Part shown: piece after piece, positions 34,637 through 44,439 of the stretch
How the letters are laid out: each line of letters starts with the position of its first letter
Position numbering within the stretch: the stretch's first letter is position 1
DNA from: Nitrosomonadales bacterium
GTDB taxonomy: Bacteria; Pseudomonadota; Gammaproteobacteria; Burkholderiales; Gallionellaceae
Direction: 5' to 3'
Length of the DNA: 64,000 bases
Assembly: GCA_016234685.1 (NCBI GenBank)
Contig: JACRAT010000036.1
Coordinates: 62,001-126,000, forward strand
Position numbers and translations under genes: made by a program
Notes under the pieces: model-generated
What the model was told of the DNA's origin: nothing
The model's database searches: none
The model's input: the letters and a program-made list of their open reading frames with translations, nothing else

Positions 34637-35704
34637 ATGACTGACGAACTGGCAGCCTGGCTGGCGCTCAGCCTGATCCCCGGACTGGGGAACGAGAGCC
34701 TGCGCCGCCTGCTGCAAACCTTCGGCACGCCCGAACACATCTACGCCACTCCGGTCTCGTCACTGCGCGACATCGTGCGGCCCGCCATCGCCGAGGCCAT
34801 CACTCGCGGCATAGATGACAGCGCGCTCGCGCCCACGGCAGCTTGGCTGCAAGACAGCAACAACAGCGTGCTGACGCTGGCCGATGCAGATTATCCGCAA
34901 GCGCTGCTCAACATCGCCGATCCGCCGATGCTGCTCTATATCAAAGGAAGGCGTGACCTGCTCAACGCCCCGGCTCTGGCCGTGGTCGGCAGCCGCAACG
35001 CCTCGCCGCAAGGCATGAACAACGCCGAGGCTTTTTCTGAAGCCTGTAGCGCCGCCGGACTTTGCATCGTCAGCGGCATGGCCCACGGCATCGATGCCGC
35101 TGCGCATCGGGGCGGTTTGCGCCAGCGCGGCTCCAGCGTCGCCGTAGTGGGAACCGGGCTGGACAAGGTCTATCCCGCCGCCAACCGCGAACTGGCGCAT
35201 CAACTCGCCAAGGACGGCGCACTGATCTCCGAATTCTCCATCGGCACACCGCCGCTAGCCGCCAACTTCCCGCGCCGCAACCGCATCATCAGCGGCATGA
35301 GCCGGGGCTGTCTGGTCGTCGAAGCCTCGTTGCAAAGCGGTTCGCTCATCACCGCACGCATGGCACTGGAGCAATATCGCGACGTGTTCGCCATCCCCGG
35401 CTCAATCCACGCGCCGCAATCCAAAGGCTGCCATCAGCTCATCAAACAAGGGGCGAAACTGGTGGAATCGGCGCAGGACATTCTGGAGGAGCTGGGCAGC
35501 TTGGCTCACCCCGAACCCGCGACGGAAGCACCCGGCGACGAGCCGCCGCTGCTGACACAACTGGGCTTCGACCCGGTAGATATGGACACGCTCGCCCAGC
35601 GTAGCGGCTTGACGATTGAGGCACTATCCGCCATCCTGTTGCAACTGGAGCTGGATGGGCGGGTCTCCACCTTGCCCGGCGGGCTCTACCAACGCACCCC
35701 CTAA
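34637..35704 (+). CDS. dprA: DNA-processing protein DprA
   Basis: A 355-residue protein that loads RecA on incoming single-stranded DNA during natural transformation. A SAM-like N-terminal region precedes the Rossmann-like DprA domain: LAVVGSRNASPQGMNNAEAF, SGMAHGIDAAAHRGGL, GTGLDKVYPAANREL, and PRRNRIISGMSRGCLVVEAS. A winged-helix C-terminus follows (PVDMDTLAQRSGLTIEALSAILLQLELDG). It starts two bases after the LysM gene. Confidence 0.95.
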   Translation: MTDELAAWLALSLIPGLGNESLRRLLQTFGTPEHIYATPVSSLRDIVRPAIAEAITRGIDDSALAPTAAWLQDSNNSVLTLADADYPQALLNIADPPMLLYIKGRRDLLNAPALAVVGSRNASPQGMNNAEAFSEACSAAGLCIVSGMAHGIDAAAHRGGLRQRGSSVAVVGTGLDKVYPAANRELAHQLAKDGALISEFSIGTPPLAANFPRRNRIISGMSRGCLVVEASLQSGSLITARMALEQYRDVFAIPGSIHAPQSKGCHQLIKQGAKLVESAQDILEELGSLAHPEPATEAPGDEPPLLTQLGFDPVDMDTLAQRSGLTIEALSAILLQLELDGRVSTLPGGLYQRTP

Positions 35705-35725
35705 ATCGTGATCCACGGGACACCG

Positions 35726-36181
35726 ATGTTCGATATTTTGATGTATTTGTTCGAGAGCTACTTCGACGTAGGCAGCTATCCCGATTCCGACAAACTCTCC
35801 CTCAAGCTGTCCGCAGCTGGGTTCGAGGAAGAGGATATTCATCAGGCGCTGGCCTGGCTGAGCGGCCTCAAAAAGATGAGCGCGACCGATTACCCCGCTA
35901 CGATCAACCGCAGTGGTGCGCGCTGCTATGCCGAGCTTGAGATTCAGCGCATCAGCTTGGAAGCCCGCCGTTTCCTGACTTTTTGGGAGCAGAGCGGCAT
36001 GGTCACGCCGGTAGAGCGCGAAATGATCATCGACCGCGCCGTCGCACTGGGCCGCGAGAATCTCTCCTTGGAAAAGATCAAAGTGATCGCCCTGCTCGTG
36101 CTGTGGAACCAGCATGAAGATCTGGACCCGCTGATCGTCGAAGACCTGCTCACCCCGGCTGATTCCAGCCTACTTCACTGA
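35726..36181 (+). CDS. smg: Smg family protein
   Basis: A 151-residue protein of the Smg (DUF494) family, recognised from MFDILMYLFESYFDVGSYPD at the start and VIALLVLWNQHEDLDPLIVEDLL at the end. Function is unknown, but it is conserved between dprA and topA. I chose ATG 35726; a GTG 18 bp upstream is in frame but does not match the family start. Confidence 0.92.
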   Translation: MFDILMYLFESYFDVGSYPDSDKLSLKLSAAGFEEEDIHQALAWLSGLKKMSATDYPATINRSGARCYAELEIQRISLEARRFLTFWEQSGMVTPVEREMIIDRAVALGRENLSLEKIKVIALLVLWNQHEDLDPLIVEDLLTPADSSLLH

Positions 36182-36192
36182 TCGTAACCCGC

Positions 36193-38667
36193 ATGACATC
36201 CAATCTGCTCATCGTCGAGTCTCCGGCCAAGGCCAAGACCCTGAAAAAATACCTCGGCAGCGATTTCGAAGTACTGGCTTCTTACGGCCATGTGCGCGAC
36301 CTCATCCCCAAGACGGGCGCCATCGACGTCGATAACGGCTACGTCATGCAGTACGAAACCATCGCGCGCAACGCTAAGCACGTCGATGCCATCGCCAAAG
36401 CCGCCGCCGCCGCAGACAACATCTTCCTAGCACCCGACCCGGACCGCGAAGGGGAGGCCATCGCCTGGCACTTGGCCGAGATACTCAAATCCAAACGCGG
36501 GCTGAAGAACAAACCGCTGAAGCGCGTGGTGTTCCACGAGATCACACAGAGCGCGGTGAAGGAAGCCGTCGCCAATCCGCGCGAGATCTCGCTGCCGCTG
36601 GTCAACGCCCAGCAGGCGCGCCGCGCGCTGGACTATCTGGTCGGCTTCAACCTGTCGCCGCTGTTGTGGCGCAAGATCCGCCCCGGCTTGTCGGCGGGTC
36701 GAGTACAAAGTCCGGCGCTGCGATTGATCGTCGAGCGCGAACTGGAGATTGAGGCGTTCCGCCCGCAGGAATACTGGACGGTGCATCTGGATAGCCAAAA
36801 GAACACCCTGCCGTTCACTGCCAAACTATTCCAGTACCACGGCAAAAAAGTCGAGCAACTGTCCATCGGCAGCGAAGCCGAGTACAACAAGATATTCGCC
36901 AGCCTGAACGATGCCAAACTGCCACCCAAGGTGGTCAAGGTGGAACGACGCGGTAAACAACGCTACGCCGCCGCGCCCTTCACCACCTCGACACTGCAAC
37001 AGGAAGCCGTGCGCAAGCTGGGCATGACCTCCGAACGCACCATGCGCCTAGCGCAGCAGTTGTACGAGGGCATCGACATCGGCGGCGGTACGGTCGGCCT
37101 CATCACCTATATGCGTACCGACTCGGTGGCGCTGGCGAACGAGGCCGTGGCCGAGATTCGCGGTTACATCGGCGACAACTTCGCGCCCGACTATCTGCCC
37201 AAGACTTCGCCGGTCTACAAGAGCAAGACCAAGAACGCGCAGGAAGCGCACGAGGCGATCCGCCCGACCAGCATCGCCCGTACGCCGGACAGCGTGCGCG
37301 AATTCCTCACCGTGGATCAGGCGCGACTGTACGAGATGATCTGGAAGCGCACGCTGGCCAGCCAGATGACGCCCGCCCGCTTCGACACCGTGAGCGTGGA
37401 CATCCGCCTAGGCGGCGACACCACGCTGTTCCGCGCCAGTGGCCAGACGCTGGTGTTCCCCGGCTTCATCGCCGTGTATCAGGAAGACACCGACGACAGC
37501 ACCGAAGAGGATGGCGGCAAGCTGCCGCCACTGGAAGAAGGCGACGTGCTGCCGCTAGACAAGCTCTACGGCGAGCAACATTTCACTCAGCCGCCGCCGC
37601 GCTTCTCCGAAGCCAGCTTGGTCAAATCGCTGGAAGAATTCGGCATCGGCCGCCCTTCGACTTACGCCAGCATCATCTCCACCTTGCAGGCGCGCGAATA
37701 CGTGGTGCTGGAGAAGAAACGCTTCCAACCCACCGACGTAGGGCGCGTGGTCAACCGTTTCCTCACCGACCACTTCACCCGCTACGTGGACTACGGCTTC
37801 ACCGCCCAGATGGAAGACGAGCTGGACGAGATCTCCGAAGGCAAACGCGACTGGATACCAGTGCTGGACGAGTTCTGGAAAGGCTTCCACCAGCTGATCG
37901 GCGAGAAAAAGGATGTCGACCGCCCCGGCACCGAAGTACTGGAAGAGGCCTGCCCCAAGTGCGGCAAGCCGCTCTCCAAGCGCCTCGGCAAACGTGGCAG
38001 TTTCATCGGCTGCACCGGCTACCCCGAGTGCGATTTCACCCGCAATCTGAGCGGCGAAGTCGAATCGGCAGAAGACGCCCGCCGTGAACTCGGCGCAAAC
38101 GAAGAAGGTACGCTGATCCTGTTGCTGCGCGGCCCGTACGGGCCGTACGTGCAACTCGGCGAAGCCAAGGAAGGCGACAAGAAAAAACCGAAGCGCGTCT
38201 CTTGGCCGAAAGAGCTGCCGCTGGAAGCGGCTGATCTCGGCATGGCGCTCAAGCTGCTGGCGCTGCCGCGTGAAGTCGGTCTGCATCCAGAATCTGGCAA
38301 GAAGGTAGTGGTCAACATTGGCCGCTTCGGCCCTTACATCGGCCACGACGGCGCGTTCAAGTCCATCCCCAAGACGGACAGCATCTTCACCATCGAGTTG
38401 GATCGTGCCGTGGAACTGCTCGCGCAGAAACGCGACAGCGCCACCACCATCCTGCGCGAACTCGGCCCGCATCCTGCCGACCAGAAACCGGTCGAAGTGT
38501 GCGACGGCCGCTATGGCCCTTATGTGCGCCACGGCAAGGTCAATGCGACCCTGCCCAAGGACGTGACGGTGGACGATGTGACCATGACACAAGCCGTGGA
38601 GTTGCTCACTGCGCGCGCCGCCAAGGGTAAACCTGCCAAGAAGACCACACGCAAAGCGAAAGCCTGA
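36193..38667 (+). CDS. topA: DNA topoisomerase I
   Basis: An 824-residue type IA topoisomerase that relaxes negative supercoils. The Toprim domain has LLIVESPAKAKTLKKYLG and the acidic APDPDREGEAIAWHL. The active-site Tyr306 lies in LITYMRTDS. SLVKSLEEFGIGRPSTYA follows. The C-terminus has one four-Cys zinc finger (CPKCGKPLSKRLGKRGSFIG, then a second Cys pair) and three Toprim C-repeats (GPYGPYVQLG, GRFGPYIGHDG, GRYGPYVRHG), ending in a basic tail. It has only one zinc finger compared with three in E. coli. Confidence 0.97.
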   Translation: MTSNLLIVESPAKAKTLKKYLGSDFEVLASYGHVRDLIPKTGAIDVDNGYVMQYETIARNAKHVDAIAKAAAAADNIFLAPDPDREGEAIAWHLAEILKSKRGLKNKPLKRVVFHEITQSAVKEAVANPREISLPLVNAQQARRALDYLVGFNLSPLLWRKIRPGLSAGRVQSPALRLIVERELEIEAFRPQEYWTVHLDSQKNTLPFTAKLFQYHGKKVEQLSIGSEAEYNKIFASLNDAKLPPKVVKVERRGKQRYAAAPFTTSTLQQEAVRKLGMTSERTMRLAQQLYEGIDIGGGTVGLITYMRTDSVALANEAVAEIRGYIGDNFAPDYLPKTSPVYKSKTKNAQEAHEAIRPTSIARTPDSVREFLTVDQARLYEMIWKRTLASQMTPARFDTVSVDIRLGGDTTLFRASGQTLVFPGFIAVYQEDTDDSTEEDGGKLPPLEEGDVLPLDKLYGEQHFTQPPPRFSEASLVKSLEEFGIGRPSTYASIISTLQAREYVVLEKKRFQPTDVGRVVNRFLTDHFTRYVDYGFTAQMEDELDEISEGKRDWIPVLDEFWKGFHQLIGEKKDVDRPGTEVLEEACPKCGKPLSKRLGKRGSFIGCTGYPECDFTRNLSGEVESAEDARRELGANEEGTLILLLRGPYGPYVQLGEAKEGDKKKPKRVSWPKELPLEAADLGMALKLLALPREVGLHPESGKKVVVNIGRFGPYIGHDGAFKSIPKTDSIFTIELDRAVELLAQKRDSATTILRELGPHPADQKPVEVCDGRYGPYVRHGKVNATLPKDVTVDDVTMTQAVELLTARAAKGKPAKKTTRKAKA

Positions 38668-38725
38668 TCCCCTCGGGCCGGACTTTTCGATTCGGCCTCC
38701 TCATTTCGCAACCCCGAACAAATCG

Positions 38726-38756
38726 CTAAACTTCTCTCGCGCAGTTTAGTTAGAAT
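38726..38756 (+). promoter_or_regulatory. Inverted repeat and -10-like box before the HDOD gene
   Basis: CTAAACT (38726-38732) and AGTTTAG (38743-38749) are a perfect 7-bp inverted repeat spaced by 10 bp, one turn of the helix between centres. TAGAAT (38751-38756) follows directly and would be the -10 box. The layout suggests an operator covering the promoter. Confidence 0.4.
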
Positions 38757-38817
38757 GCACCTCTATAAGCAGGCGAGAAAGAACCGCCAAAAATCAATCT
38801 CTCGGGGGAAGTGCAGC

Positions 38818-39693
38818 ATGAGCGTCACCAATCAGCCCGTCGGCCTGAAAGCCGCCATCAAACATCTCGATGCCTTGCCTGCCATGCCGGTGGTGGTGCA
38901 GAAGATACTGACCTTGTCTCTGGATACCGACGAGGGTGAACGCGAATTGCTCAAGTTGATCGACAAGGATCCGCAGATCGCCGCCAAAATCATCGGCCTA
39001 GCCAACACCCCCTTGTTCGGCTCCTCCAAGAAAGTCTCGTCTGTCAGCGATGCTGCCATGCTGCTCGGCATCACCCGCGTGAAGTCGGTCGCCGTGGGTA
39101 TCGCAGTCATGTCTACGCTGACCCGCCAACCCATGGGGCGGCTCGACTTGCAGAAACTGTGGCTGCACAGCTTGGGCGTGGCCTTGGCGATGCGCATCTT
39201 GGCCCGCGCCATGCCCGCTCGTACTCGCCCGCTGGATGACGAGATTTTCCTAGCCGGACTGCTGCACGATATCGGCTACATGGTGCTGAACTTCCTCGAC
39301 CCCAAGCAAAGCGACGAGTTGCAAGCCCGCTTGGCCGCCAACCCCGAGCGTCCGGCTCAAGAGGTCGAAGCTGAATTGCTGGAGGTCGGCCACGCCGAAT
39401 TGGGTGCCGAGTTGGCGAAACACTGGGATCTGCCGGAAGATGTCGCCGTGATCCTGCGTTACCACCACAGCCCCACCAACGAGGCGGCAGGCTCTGGTCA
39501 ACCTCTGGTCAGCATGGTCAATCTGGCGGAAAAATTGCTAACTTCTTTCGGCATCACCGAATTCGTCGAGTCGGCTATCGCCGACGAGGAATGGGAGGCG
39601 CTGGGCATCAACCCGGAACGTGCCGAAGAGATCACAGAGGCCATTCTGGCCCAGTCCGAACAAGCCAAGCAGCTTGCCGCGACCTTCGGTTAA
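38818..39693 (+). CDS. HDOD-domain signalling protein
   Basis: A 291-residue protein consisting of one HDOD domain, a helical relative of HD phosphohydrolases: LDALPAMPVVVQKILTLSLD, DKDPQIAAKIIGLANTPLFG, LLGITRVKSVAVGIAVMSTL, and LAGLLHDIGYMVLNF. In HDOD proteins the metal-binding residues are usually degenerate; here an HD pair (LLHDIG) is present but other ligands are uncertain. Such proteins act in signalling, motility or stress. ATG 38818 follows a GGGGGAA site. It converges on the DUF3426 gene. Confidence 0.85.
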   Translation: MSVTNQPVGLKAAIKHLDALPAMPVVVQKILTLSLDTDEGERELLKLIDKDPQIAAKIIGLANTPLFGSSKKVSSVSDAAMLLGITRVKSVAVGIAVMSTLTRQPMGRLDLQKLWLHSLGVALAMRILARAMPARTRPLDDEIFLAGLLHDIGYMVLNFLDPKQSDELQARLAANPERPAQEVEAELLEVGHAELGAELAKHWDLPEDVAVILRYHHSPTNEAAGSGQPLVSMVNLAEKLLTSFGITEFVESAIADEEWEALGINPERAEEITEAILAQSEQAKQLAATFG

Positions 39694-39696
39694 ACC

Positions 39697-40446
39697 TCAG
39701 CGAGGCGGATAGAACAACAGCAAACGGTAGCCGACCGGATTCAGGTCGGTGGTATCCAGATGCAGCCCTACATCCAGTTCCCGCCCCGCAGCCAATCCGC
39801 TCTGCACCTCCGCCCCCGACTTCAGATATTCCGCCGGAGAGAAACTGCGCCGCGCTAGGGGCTTGTTCTGCCCGTCGGTCAGCGTCAGTTGCAGGTGCGG
39901 CAGGGCCTGAACGTACGGTGCGCGATTGAGCAACAGCACATTCACCGTGATAAGACTGGCCTGCGTCGGCGATGCCGCCAGATCGGATGACTCGATGCTC
40001 ATCAGATCCTCGCGCTGCAACAAGGGAACGGTGCAACCCAGCAGATCGCAATAGGCCACCAATGCCGGGGTGAGTCCCGGCAATCGCGCCGCTAGTTCGC
40101 CGCGCAGAAAATAGACCGACTGCATCGACAAGAACAGTAGGGACACCACCATTCCCACACTCCAGAGCCATCCCCGTGATTTTTCGGAACGGCTGGTGGC
40201 AACGATGTTAGCTCTAGGGCTGGGCTGCGTCGCCACTACTGGTTCTGGTGGAGGGATTACCTTGCTTGGGTTCGGCGCAACTGGCTTCGCCGGGGACATA
40301 CCAAGATTTTTATCTTGGAACTGCGGTTTTGCGTCGAACACATGATGGCAGCGCCCGCAACGCACCAGACCTTTGTGAGCATCAAGCTGCGCCGGAGTGA
40401 CCTTGAATTTGGTCGAGCACTGCGGACACTGCGTGATGCTGCTCAT
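39697..40446 (-). CDS. Zinc-ribbon and DUF3426 membrane protein
   Basis: A 249-residue protein. The N-terminus is an MJ0042-type zinc ribbon with two CxxC pairs (CPQCSTKFKV, then CGRCHHVFDA). A Pro-rich linker and one membrane helix near 130-150 (LWSVGMVVSLLFLSMQSVYFL) follow. The DUF3426 domain (about 155-249) ends with GRELDVGLHLDTTDLNPVGYRLLLFYP. Function is unknown; the gene regularly follows prmA in betaproteobacteria. Confidence 0.9.
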   Translation of the reverse strand: MSSITQCPQCSTKFKVTPAQLDAHKGLVRCGRCHHVFDAKPQFQDKNLGMSPAKPVAPNPSKVIPPPEPVVATQPSPRANIVATSRSEKSRGWLWSVGMVVSLLFLSMQSVYFLRGELAARLPGLTPALVAYCDLLGCTVPLLQREDLMSIESSDLAASPTQASLITVNVLLLNRAPYVQALPHLQLTLTDGQNKPLARRSFSPAEYLKSGAEVQSGLAAGRELDVGLHLDTTDLNPVGYRLLLFYPPR

Positions 40447-40452
40447 CGCCGT

Positions 40453-41343
40453 TTACCGCTTGATGCCGGACAGGCAGGCCCAACCTTCTTCGATGACCGG
40501 TGCGTCGAGTTCGAACCACTCAGCGTAGATCCTCATCACGTCCGCCGCTTGCTCGTCCAAAATGCCGGAGAGCACGATCCGTCCGCCGGGCCGCGTAGCA
40601 TTGGCCAGTAGCGGAGCCAGCATCCGCAAGGGATTGGTGAGGATATTGGCAACCACGATGTCCGTTTGGATCTTGGGGGCGGAATTCGGCAGATAGAACT
40701 CAGCTTGCACCTGATTAGCCTGCGCGTTGTCGCGGCTGGCTTGCACCGCTTGCACGTCCACGTCCACGCCCAAGGCGCTAGCCGCACCCAGCTTGAGCGC
40801 CGCGATGGCCAGGATGCCCGATCCACAACCGTAATCCAACACGGACTCACCCCCGCGCAGATTCGCATCCAGCCAGCGCAAACACAAGCGCGTGGTGGGA
40901 TGGCTGCCGGTGCCGAAGGCCAGACCGGGGTCGAGCACGATGTTGATCGCGCCAGAGTCGCTTGGTGTGTGCCAAGTCGGCACGATCCACAGCCGATCCG
41001 AGATGCGGATGGGCTCGAACTGCGACTGGGTTAGTCGCACCCAGTCGTTATCGGCCAAGGCTTCGATCTTGTATTCAGGCAAGGTCGTCAGGCCGATGGC
41101 GGCACAAGCAGCCTTCAGGATGGACTCGACCGGCGCATCGCTCTCGAACAGGGCGTTGACCAAGTTGTGTTGCCACACCGATTGGGTCGGCTCCCCCGGC
41201 TCACCGAAGATGGCGCGCTCGTCGGGCGTGCCGGCATCGGCATCCAGCATATCGACCGACAGCGCGCCATGCTCCAACAAGGCCTCGCTAAGTGCCTCGG
41301 CGTAGTCGGCTGCGGCATGGACAGACAGCGTGTTCCAAGCCAT
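40453..41343 (-). CDS. prmA: Ribosomal protein L11 methyltransferase
   Basis: A 296-residue enzyme that trimethylates ribosomal protein L11. An N-terminal substrate-recognition domain ([26 protein letters not shown]) precedes the SAM domain with GLAFGTGSHPTTRLCLRWLD and VLDYGCGSGILAIAALKLG. The NILTNPL motif is the catalytic-site Asn segment. ATG 41343 overlaps the accC stop by one base. Upstream in-frame ATGs belong to the accC shadow. Confidence 0.94.
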   Translation of the reverse strand: MAWNTLSVHAAADYAEALSEALLEHGALSVDMLDADAGTPDERAIFGEPGEPTQSVWQHNLVNALFESDAPVESILKAACAAIGLTTLPEYKIEALADNDWVRLTQSQFEPIRISDRLWIVPTWHTPSDSGAINIVLDPGLAFGTGSHPTTRLCLRWLDANLRGGESVLDYGCGSGILAIAALKLGAASALGVDVDVQAVQASRDNAQANQVQAEFYLPNSAPKIQTDIVVANILTNPLRMLAPLLANATRPGGRIVLSGILDEQAADVMRIYAEWFELDAPVIEEGWACLSGIKR

Positions 41344-42698
41344 CACTTGACCTTCTTGCTCTCGGCCAGCTTGTGTTCGAGATAATGGATACTGGTTCCG
41401 CCCTGAATGAAGGCTGCGTCCAGCATCAACTCCTGATGCAAGGGAATATTGGTTTCGATTCCTTCCACCGCCATCTCGGACAACGCAGTGCGCATCCGGG
41501 CCAACGCTTGTTCGCGCGTGTCGCCGTAAGCGATCAATTTTCCGATCATAGAATCGTAATGAGGCGGCACGAAGTAGTTGGCGTAAACATGTGAATCCAC
41601 ACGGATTCCAGGCCCGCCAGGAGTATGCCAAGTGGTGATGCGACCCGGCGACGGAGTGAATTTGTAAGGATGCTCAGCATTGATACGGCACTCGATGGCG
41701 TGGCCACGGAATTCGATGTCTTTTTGACGAAACGGCAGCTTTTCGCCAGCCGCGATACGGATCTGCTGCTGTACGATGTCGATGCCGGTGATCATTTCTG
41801 AAACCGGATGCTCGACCTGAACGCGGGTGTTCATCTCGATGAAGAAGAATTCGCCATTCTCGTACAGGAACTCGAAGGTACCCGCACCGCGATAGCCGAT
41901 CTTGCGGCAGGCCTCAGCACAGCGCTCACCGATTTTGTTGCGCAACTTGGGGTTGAGCAAAGGTGCAGGTGCTTCTTCGATGATCTTCTGGTGGCGACGC
42001 TGCATAGAGCAGTCGCGCTCACCCAGATACACCGCGTTGCCATGCTGGTCGGCGAGGATCTGGATCTCGATATGGCGCGGGTTCTCTAGGAACTTCTCCA
42101 TGTAGACCATAGGATTGTTGAAAGCAGACTGCGCTTCGCTACGCGTCATCACCACCGCATTGAGCAAGGCCGCTTCGGTATGCACCACGCGCATCCCGCG
42201 TCCGCCGCCACCGCCTGCCGCCTTGATGATGACCGGATAACCGATGCTGCGCGCGATCTTGATGATCTCCGCCGGATCATCAGGCAAAGCGCCATCCACG
42301 CCCGGCACGCAAGGCACACCGGCTTTCTTCATGGCGTTCTTGGCCGAGACCTTGTCGCCCATCAGGCGAATGGTTTCAGCTCGGGGGCCGATAAACACAA
42401 AACCGCTTTTCTCCACGCGCTCGGCAAAATCCGCATTCTCCGAAAGGAAGCCGTAACCGGGATGGATGGCTTGTGCGTCGGTCACTTCAGCAGCACTGAT
42501 GATGGCCGGCACTTGCAAATAGCTTTGTGAAGACGGTGCCGGGCCGATACAGACCGACTCGTCCGCCAACTTGACGTACTTCGCATCGGCGTCAGCTTCA
42601 GAGTGGACAGCGACGGTTTTGATACCCATTTCACGACAAGCACGCTGAATACGCAGCGCGATCTCGCCACGATTGGCGATCAGAATCTTTTCAAACAT
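41343..42698 (-). CDS. accC: Biotin carboxylase subunit of acetyl-CoA carboxylase
   Basis: A 451-residue enzyme that carboxylates biotin on AccB with ATP and bicarbonate. [21 protein letters not shown] opens the protein. ATP-grasp motifs follow ([36 protein letters not shown], and [17 protein letters not shown]). ATG 42698 has a GGAG site and the canonical start. The frame stays open another 108 bases to an ATG two bases after accB, which could give a 36-residue extension; the family does not carry one. Confidence 0.95.
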   Translation of the reverse strand: MFEKILIANRGEIALRIQRACREMGIKTVAVHSEADADAKYVKLADESVCIGPAPSSQSYLQVPAIISAAEVTDAQAIHPGYGFLSENADFAERVEKSGFVFIGPRAETIRLMGDKVSAKNAMKKAGVPCVPGVDGALPDDPAEIIKIARSIGYPVIIKAAGGGGGRGMRVVHTEAALLNAVVMTRSEAQSAFNNPMVYMEKFLENPRHIEIQILADQHGNAVYLGERDCSMQRRHQKIIEEAPAPLLNPKLRNKIGERCAEACRKIGYRGAGTFEFLYENGEFFFIEMNTRVQVEHPVSEMITGIDIVQQQIRIAAGEKLPFRQKDIEFRGHAIECRINAEHPYKFTPSPGRITTWHTPGGPGIRVDSHVYANYFVPPHYDSMIGKLIAYGDTREQALARMRTALSEMAVEGIETNIPLHQELMLDAAFIQGGTSIHYLEHKLAESKKVK

Positions 42699-42808
42699 CT
42701 GGACAGGCTCCGGCAGGATCGTTGCTGCACGCAGGATCTTATTTTTCAGCGCGGTGGCTTGCGACATCTCGTCAGCAAGTTTTAGGGACGGCTTCTTCTC
42801 GAACATGG

Positions 42809-43252
42809 TCAGCCGATAATGAAGAGTGGCTGACCGTATTCAACAGGCTGGCCATTCTCGACGAGGATGGCCTTGACGACCCCACCCTTGTCCGCCTCGA
42901 TCTCGTTCAGCAACTTCATCGCCTCGATGATGCAAAGCGTATCGCCCAGATTCACACTCTGCCCGACTTCGACAAAAACCTTGGCGCCAGGAGAAGGTGA
43001 ACGATAGAACGTACCGACCATCGGCGATTTGACGATGTGACCTTCCGGCTCGGCAGCCTTGGCTGGCTCGACCGCTGCGGTGGCAGGCTGCGCCACGGCA
43101 ACAGCCACCGGCTGTGGAGCTGCGTAAACTGGATGGCTGGGCGCAAGGTGGCGAGTAATGCGAACCCGCTCTTCACCCTCCGAAATCTCCAACTCGGCTA
43201 TGCCAGAGCCTTCGACCAGATCAACCAATGCCTTGAGTTTGCGTAAATCCAT
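42809..43252 (-). CDS. accB: Biotin carboxyl carrier protein of acetyl-CoA carboxylase
   Basis: A 147-residue protein. An N-terminal helix ([21 protein letters not shown]) and an Ala/Pro-rich linker lead to a biotinyl domain, in which Lys113 of [14 protein letters not shown] is the biotin attachment site. The start has a very strong AGGAGG site. It lies between aroQ and accC, the normal order. Confidence 0.95.
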   Translation of the reverse strand: MDLRKLKALVDLVEGSGIAELEISEGEERVRITRHLAPSHPVYAAPQPVAVAVAQPATAAVEPAKAAEPEGHIVKSPMVGTFYRSPSPGAKVFVEVGQSVNLGDTLCIIEAMKLLNEIEADKGGVVKAILVENGQPVEYGQPLFIIG

Positions 43253-43312
43253 GACTACCTCCTAATAAGATTCTGAGTGAGTGATAGGGCAAAGCCCTTC
43301 GCTCTTTATTTT

Positions 43313-43747
43313 CTACTTAGCCGACAGCGCATATTGCAGCGCCAGTTCGTACCCAGTCGCACCCAAACCGCTAATGACCCCTAGCGCGATGTCTGAAAAA
43401 TAGGATTCACGCCGAAATGCTTCGCGAGCGTACACATTTGAAAGATGTACTTCGACAAAGGGGATGGCAACAGCGGACAAAGCATCGCGCAAAGCCACGC
43501 TGGTATGAGTAAATGCGGCGGGATTGATGATGATGAAATCAGTGCCATCCAAACGTGCCTGATGCACACGCTCGATCAGCGCAAATTCGGCGTTGCTCTG
43601 CAAAAAGTCCAGACGCGCACCCTGCAAAGCGGCTTGTTGTGCCAATTTGTGGTTAATTTCATCCAACGTGACGCGACCATAAACCTGCGGCTCACGGCTG
43701 CCCAGCAGGTTCAGATTCGGTCCGTGCAACACCAAAATGTTTTTCAT
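43313..43747 (-). CDS. aroQ: Type II 3-dehydroquinate dehydratase
   Basis: A 144-residue enzyme of the shikimate pathway that dehydrates 3-dehydroquinate. The signature [20 protein letters not shown], the catalytic Tyr in [12 protein letters not shown], and [20 protein letters not shown] with [15 protein letters not shown] are all present. ATG 43747 gives the family N-terminus. It is the first gene before accB. Confidence 0.95.
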   Translation of the reverse strand: MKNILVLHGPNLNLLGSREPQVYGRVTLDEINHKLAQQAALQGARLDFLQSNAEFALIERVHQARLDGTDFIIINPAAFTHTSVALRDALSAVAIPFVEVHLSNVYAREAFRRESYFSDIALGVISGLGATGYELALQYALSAK

Positions 43748-43813
43748 GCCCGGAGTTTGCCGCATTTTTGGTGCGTTTGTCCAGATTTTGGTGGCAATTG
43801 AAGAAAAACACGG

Positions 43814-43847
43814 GCGGCATGGCACCGCTGTATCGGCGCCATGCCGC
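43814..43847 (-). terminator. Terminator after the rhodanese gene
   Basis: GCGGCATGGC (43814-43823) and GCCATGCCGC (43838-43847) form a perfect 10-bp stem. On the minus strand it is followed by CCGTGTTTTTCTTC, a clear T tract. It ends the transcript of the rhodanese gene, 62 bp after its stop, and precedes the aroQ promoter region. Confidence 0.8.
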
Positions 43848-43908
43848 ATTGCGAAACCGTCTCAAGCACGGTCTTTAATGTCGAGGGAGAACCCCCTGCG
43901 GCAAAGCG

Positions 43909-44361
43909 TTAGCTTTGCTCCCACGGTAGACCTGCTGCACGCCAGCCATTCAGTTTGTTGCGATGTTTCTCCAAATTGGGATCGCCCTCGAATCCCTCAA
44001 GGATATTGTAGGCGTTGCCATAACCTTGAGCCGTCGCGGCGGCGGCGGCGGCATGTGAGCGCGCGCCGCTACGGCAGATAAACAGCAGCAGCGCCTCTTG
44101 GTCGACAGACTGCTCTAGTTGCGCACCGAAATACGGATTCGGCTTCATCCCTGGATAAGTGACCCACTCGATCTCAACCGCCTCGGGAATCTTGCCGACC
44201 CAATCACGCTCGGCACGCGTACGCACATCTACCAATTGCGCGCCGGGCGCGCTTTGCAGCAACTCATAAGCCTCGCTCGGCAGCAACGCGCCTTGATATG
44301 GCAGGTTCTCGCTCTTGGCCCGCTCTTGAGCGACACGCAAAATCTCAGTGATCTTTCCCAT
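43909..44361 (-). CDS. Rhodanese-domain protein
   Basis: A 150-residue protein with one rhodanese domain. LVDVRTRAERDWVG is the conserved N-terminal motif. The active-site loop is CRSGARS, in which the Cys would carry a persulfide. The C-terminal NILEGFEGDPNLEKHRNKLNGWRAAGLPW is typical of single-domain rhodaneses. The likely role is sulfur transfer; the partner is unknown. It is divergent from the CDF transporter. Confidence 0.9.
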   Translation of the reverse strand: MGKITEILRVAQERAKSENLPYQGALLPSEAYELLQSAPGAQLVDVRTRAERDWVGKIPEAVEIEWVTYPGMKPNPYFGAQLEQSVDQEALLLFICRSGARSHAAAAAATAQGYGNAYNILEGFEGDPNLEKHRNKLNGWRAAGLPWEQS

Positions 44362-44439
44362 CGTTTTTTCCTATCTATATTCAACGTTCACAGCACAAGT
44401 GCTATCCTGCGCGCGGCGCTGAATACTATCCTATCCCTT

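Noticed and set aside
37555-38592. 345-codon open frame antisense to topA
   Set aside because: Shadow of the conserved topoisomerase sequence.
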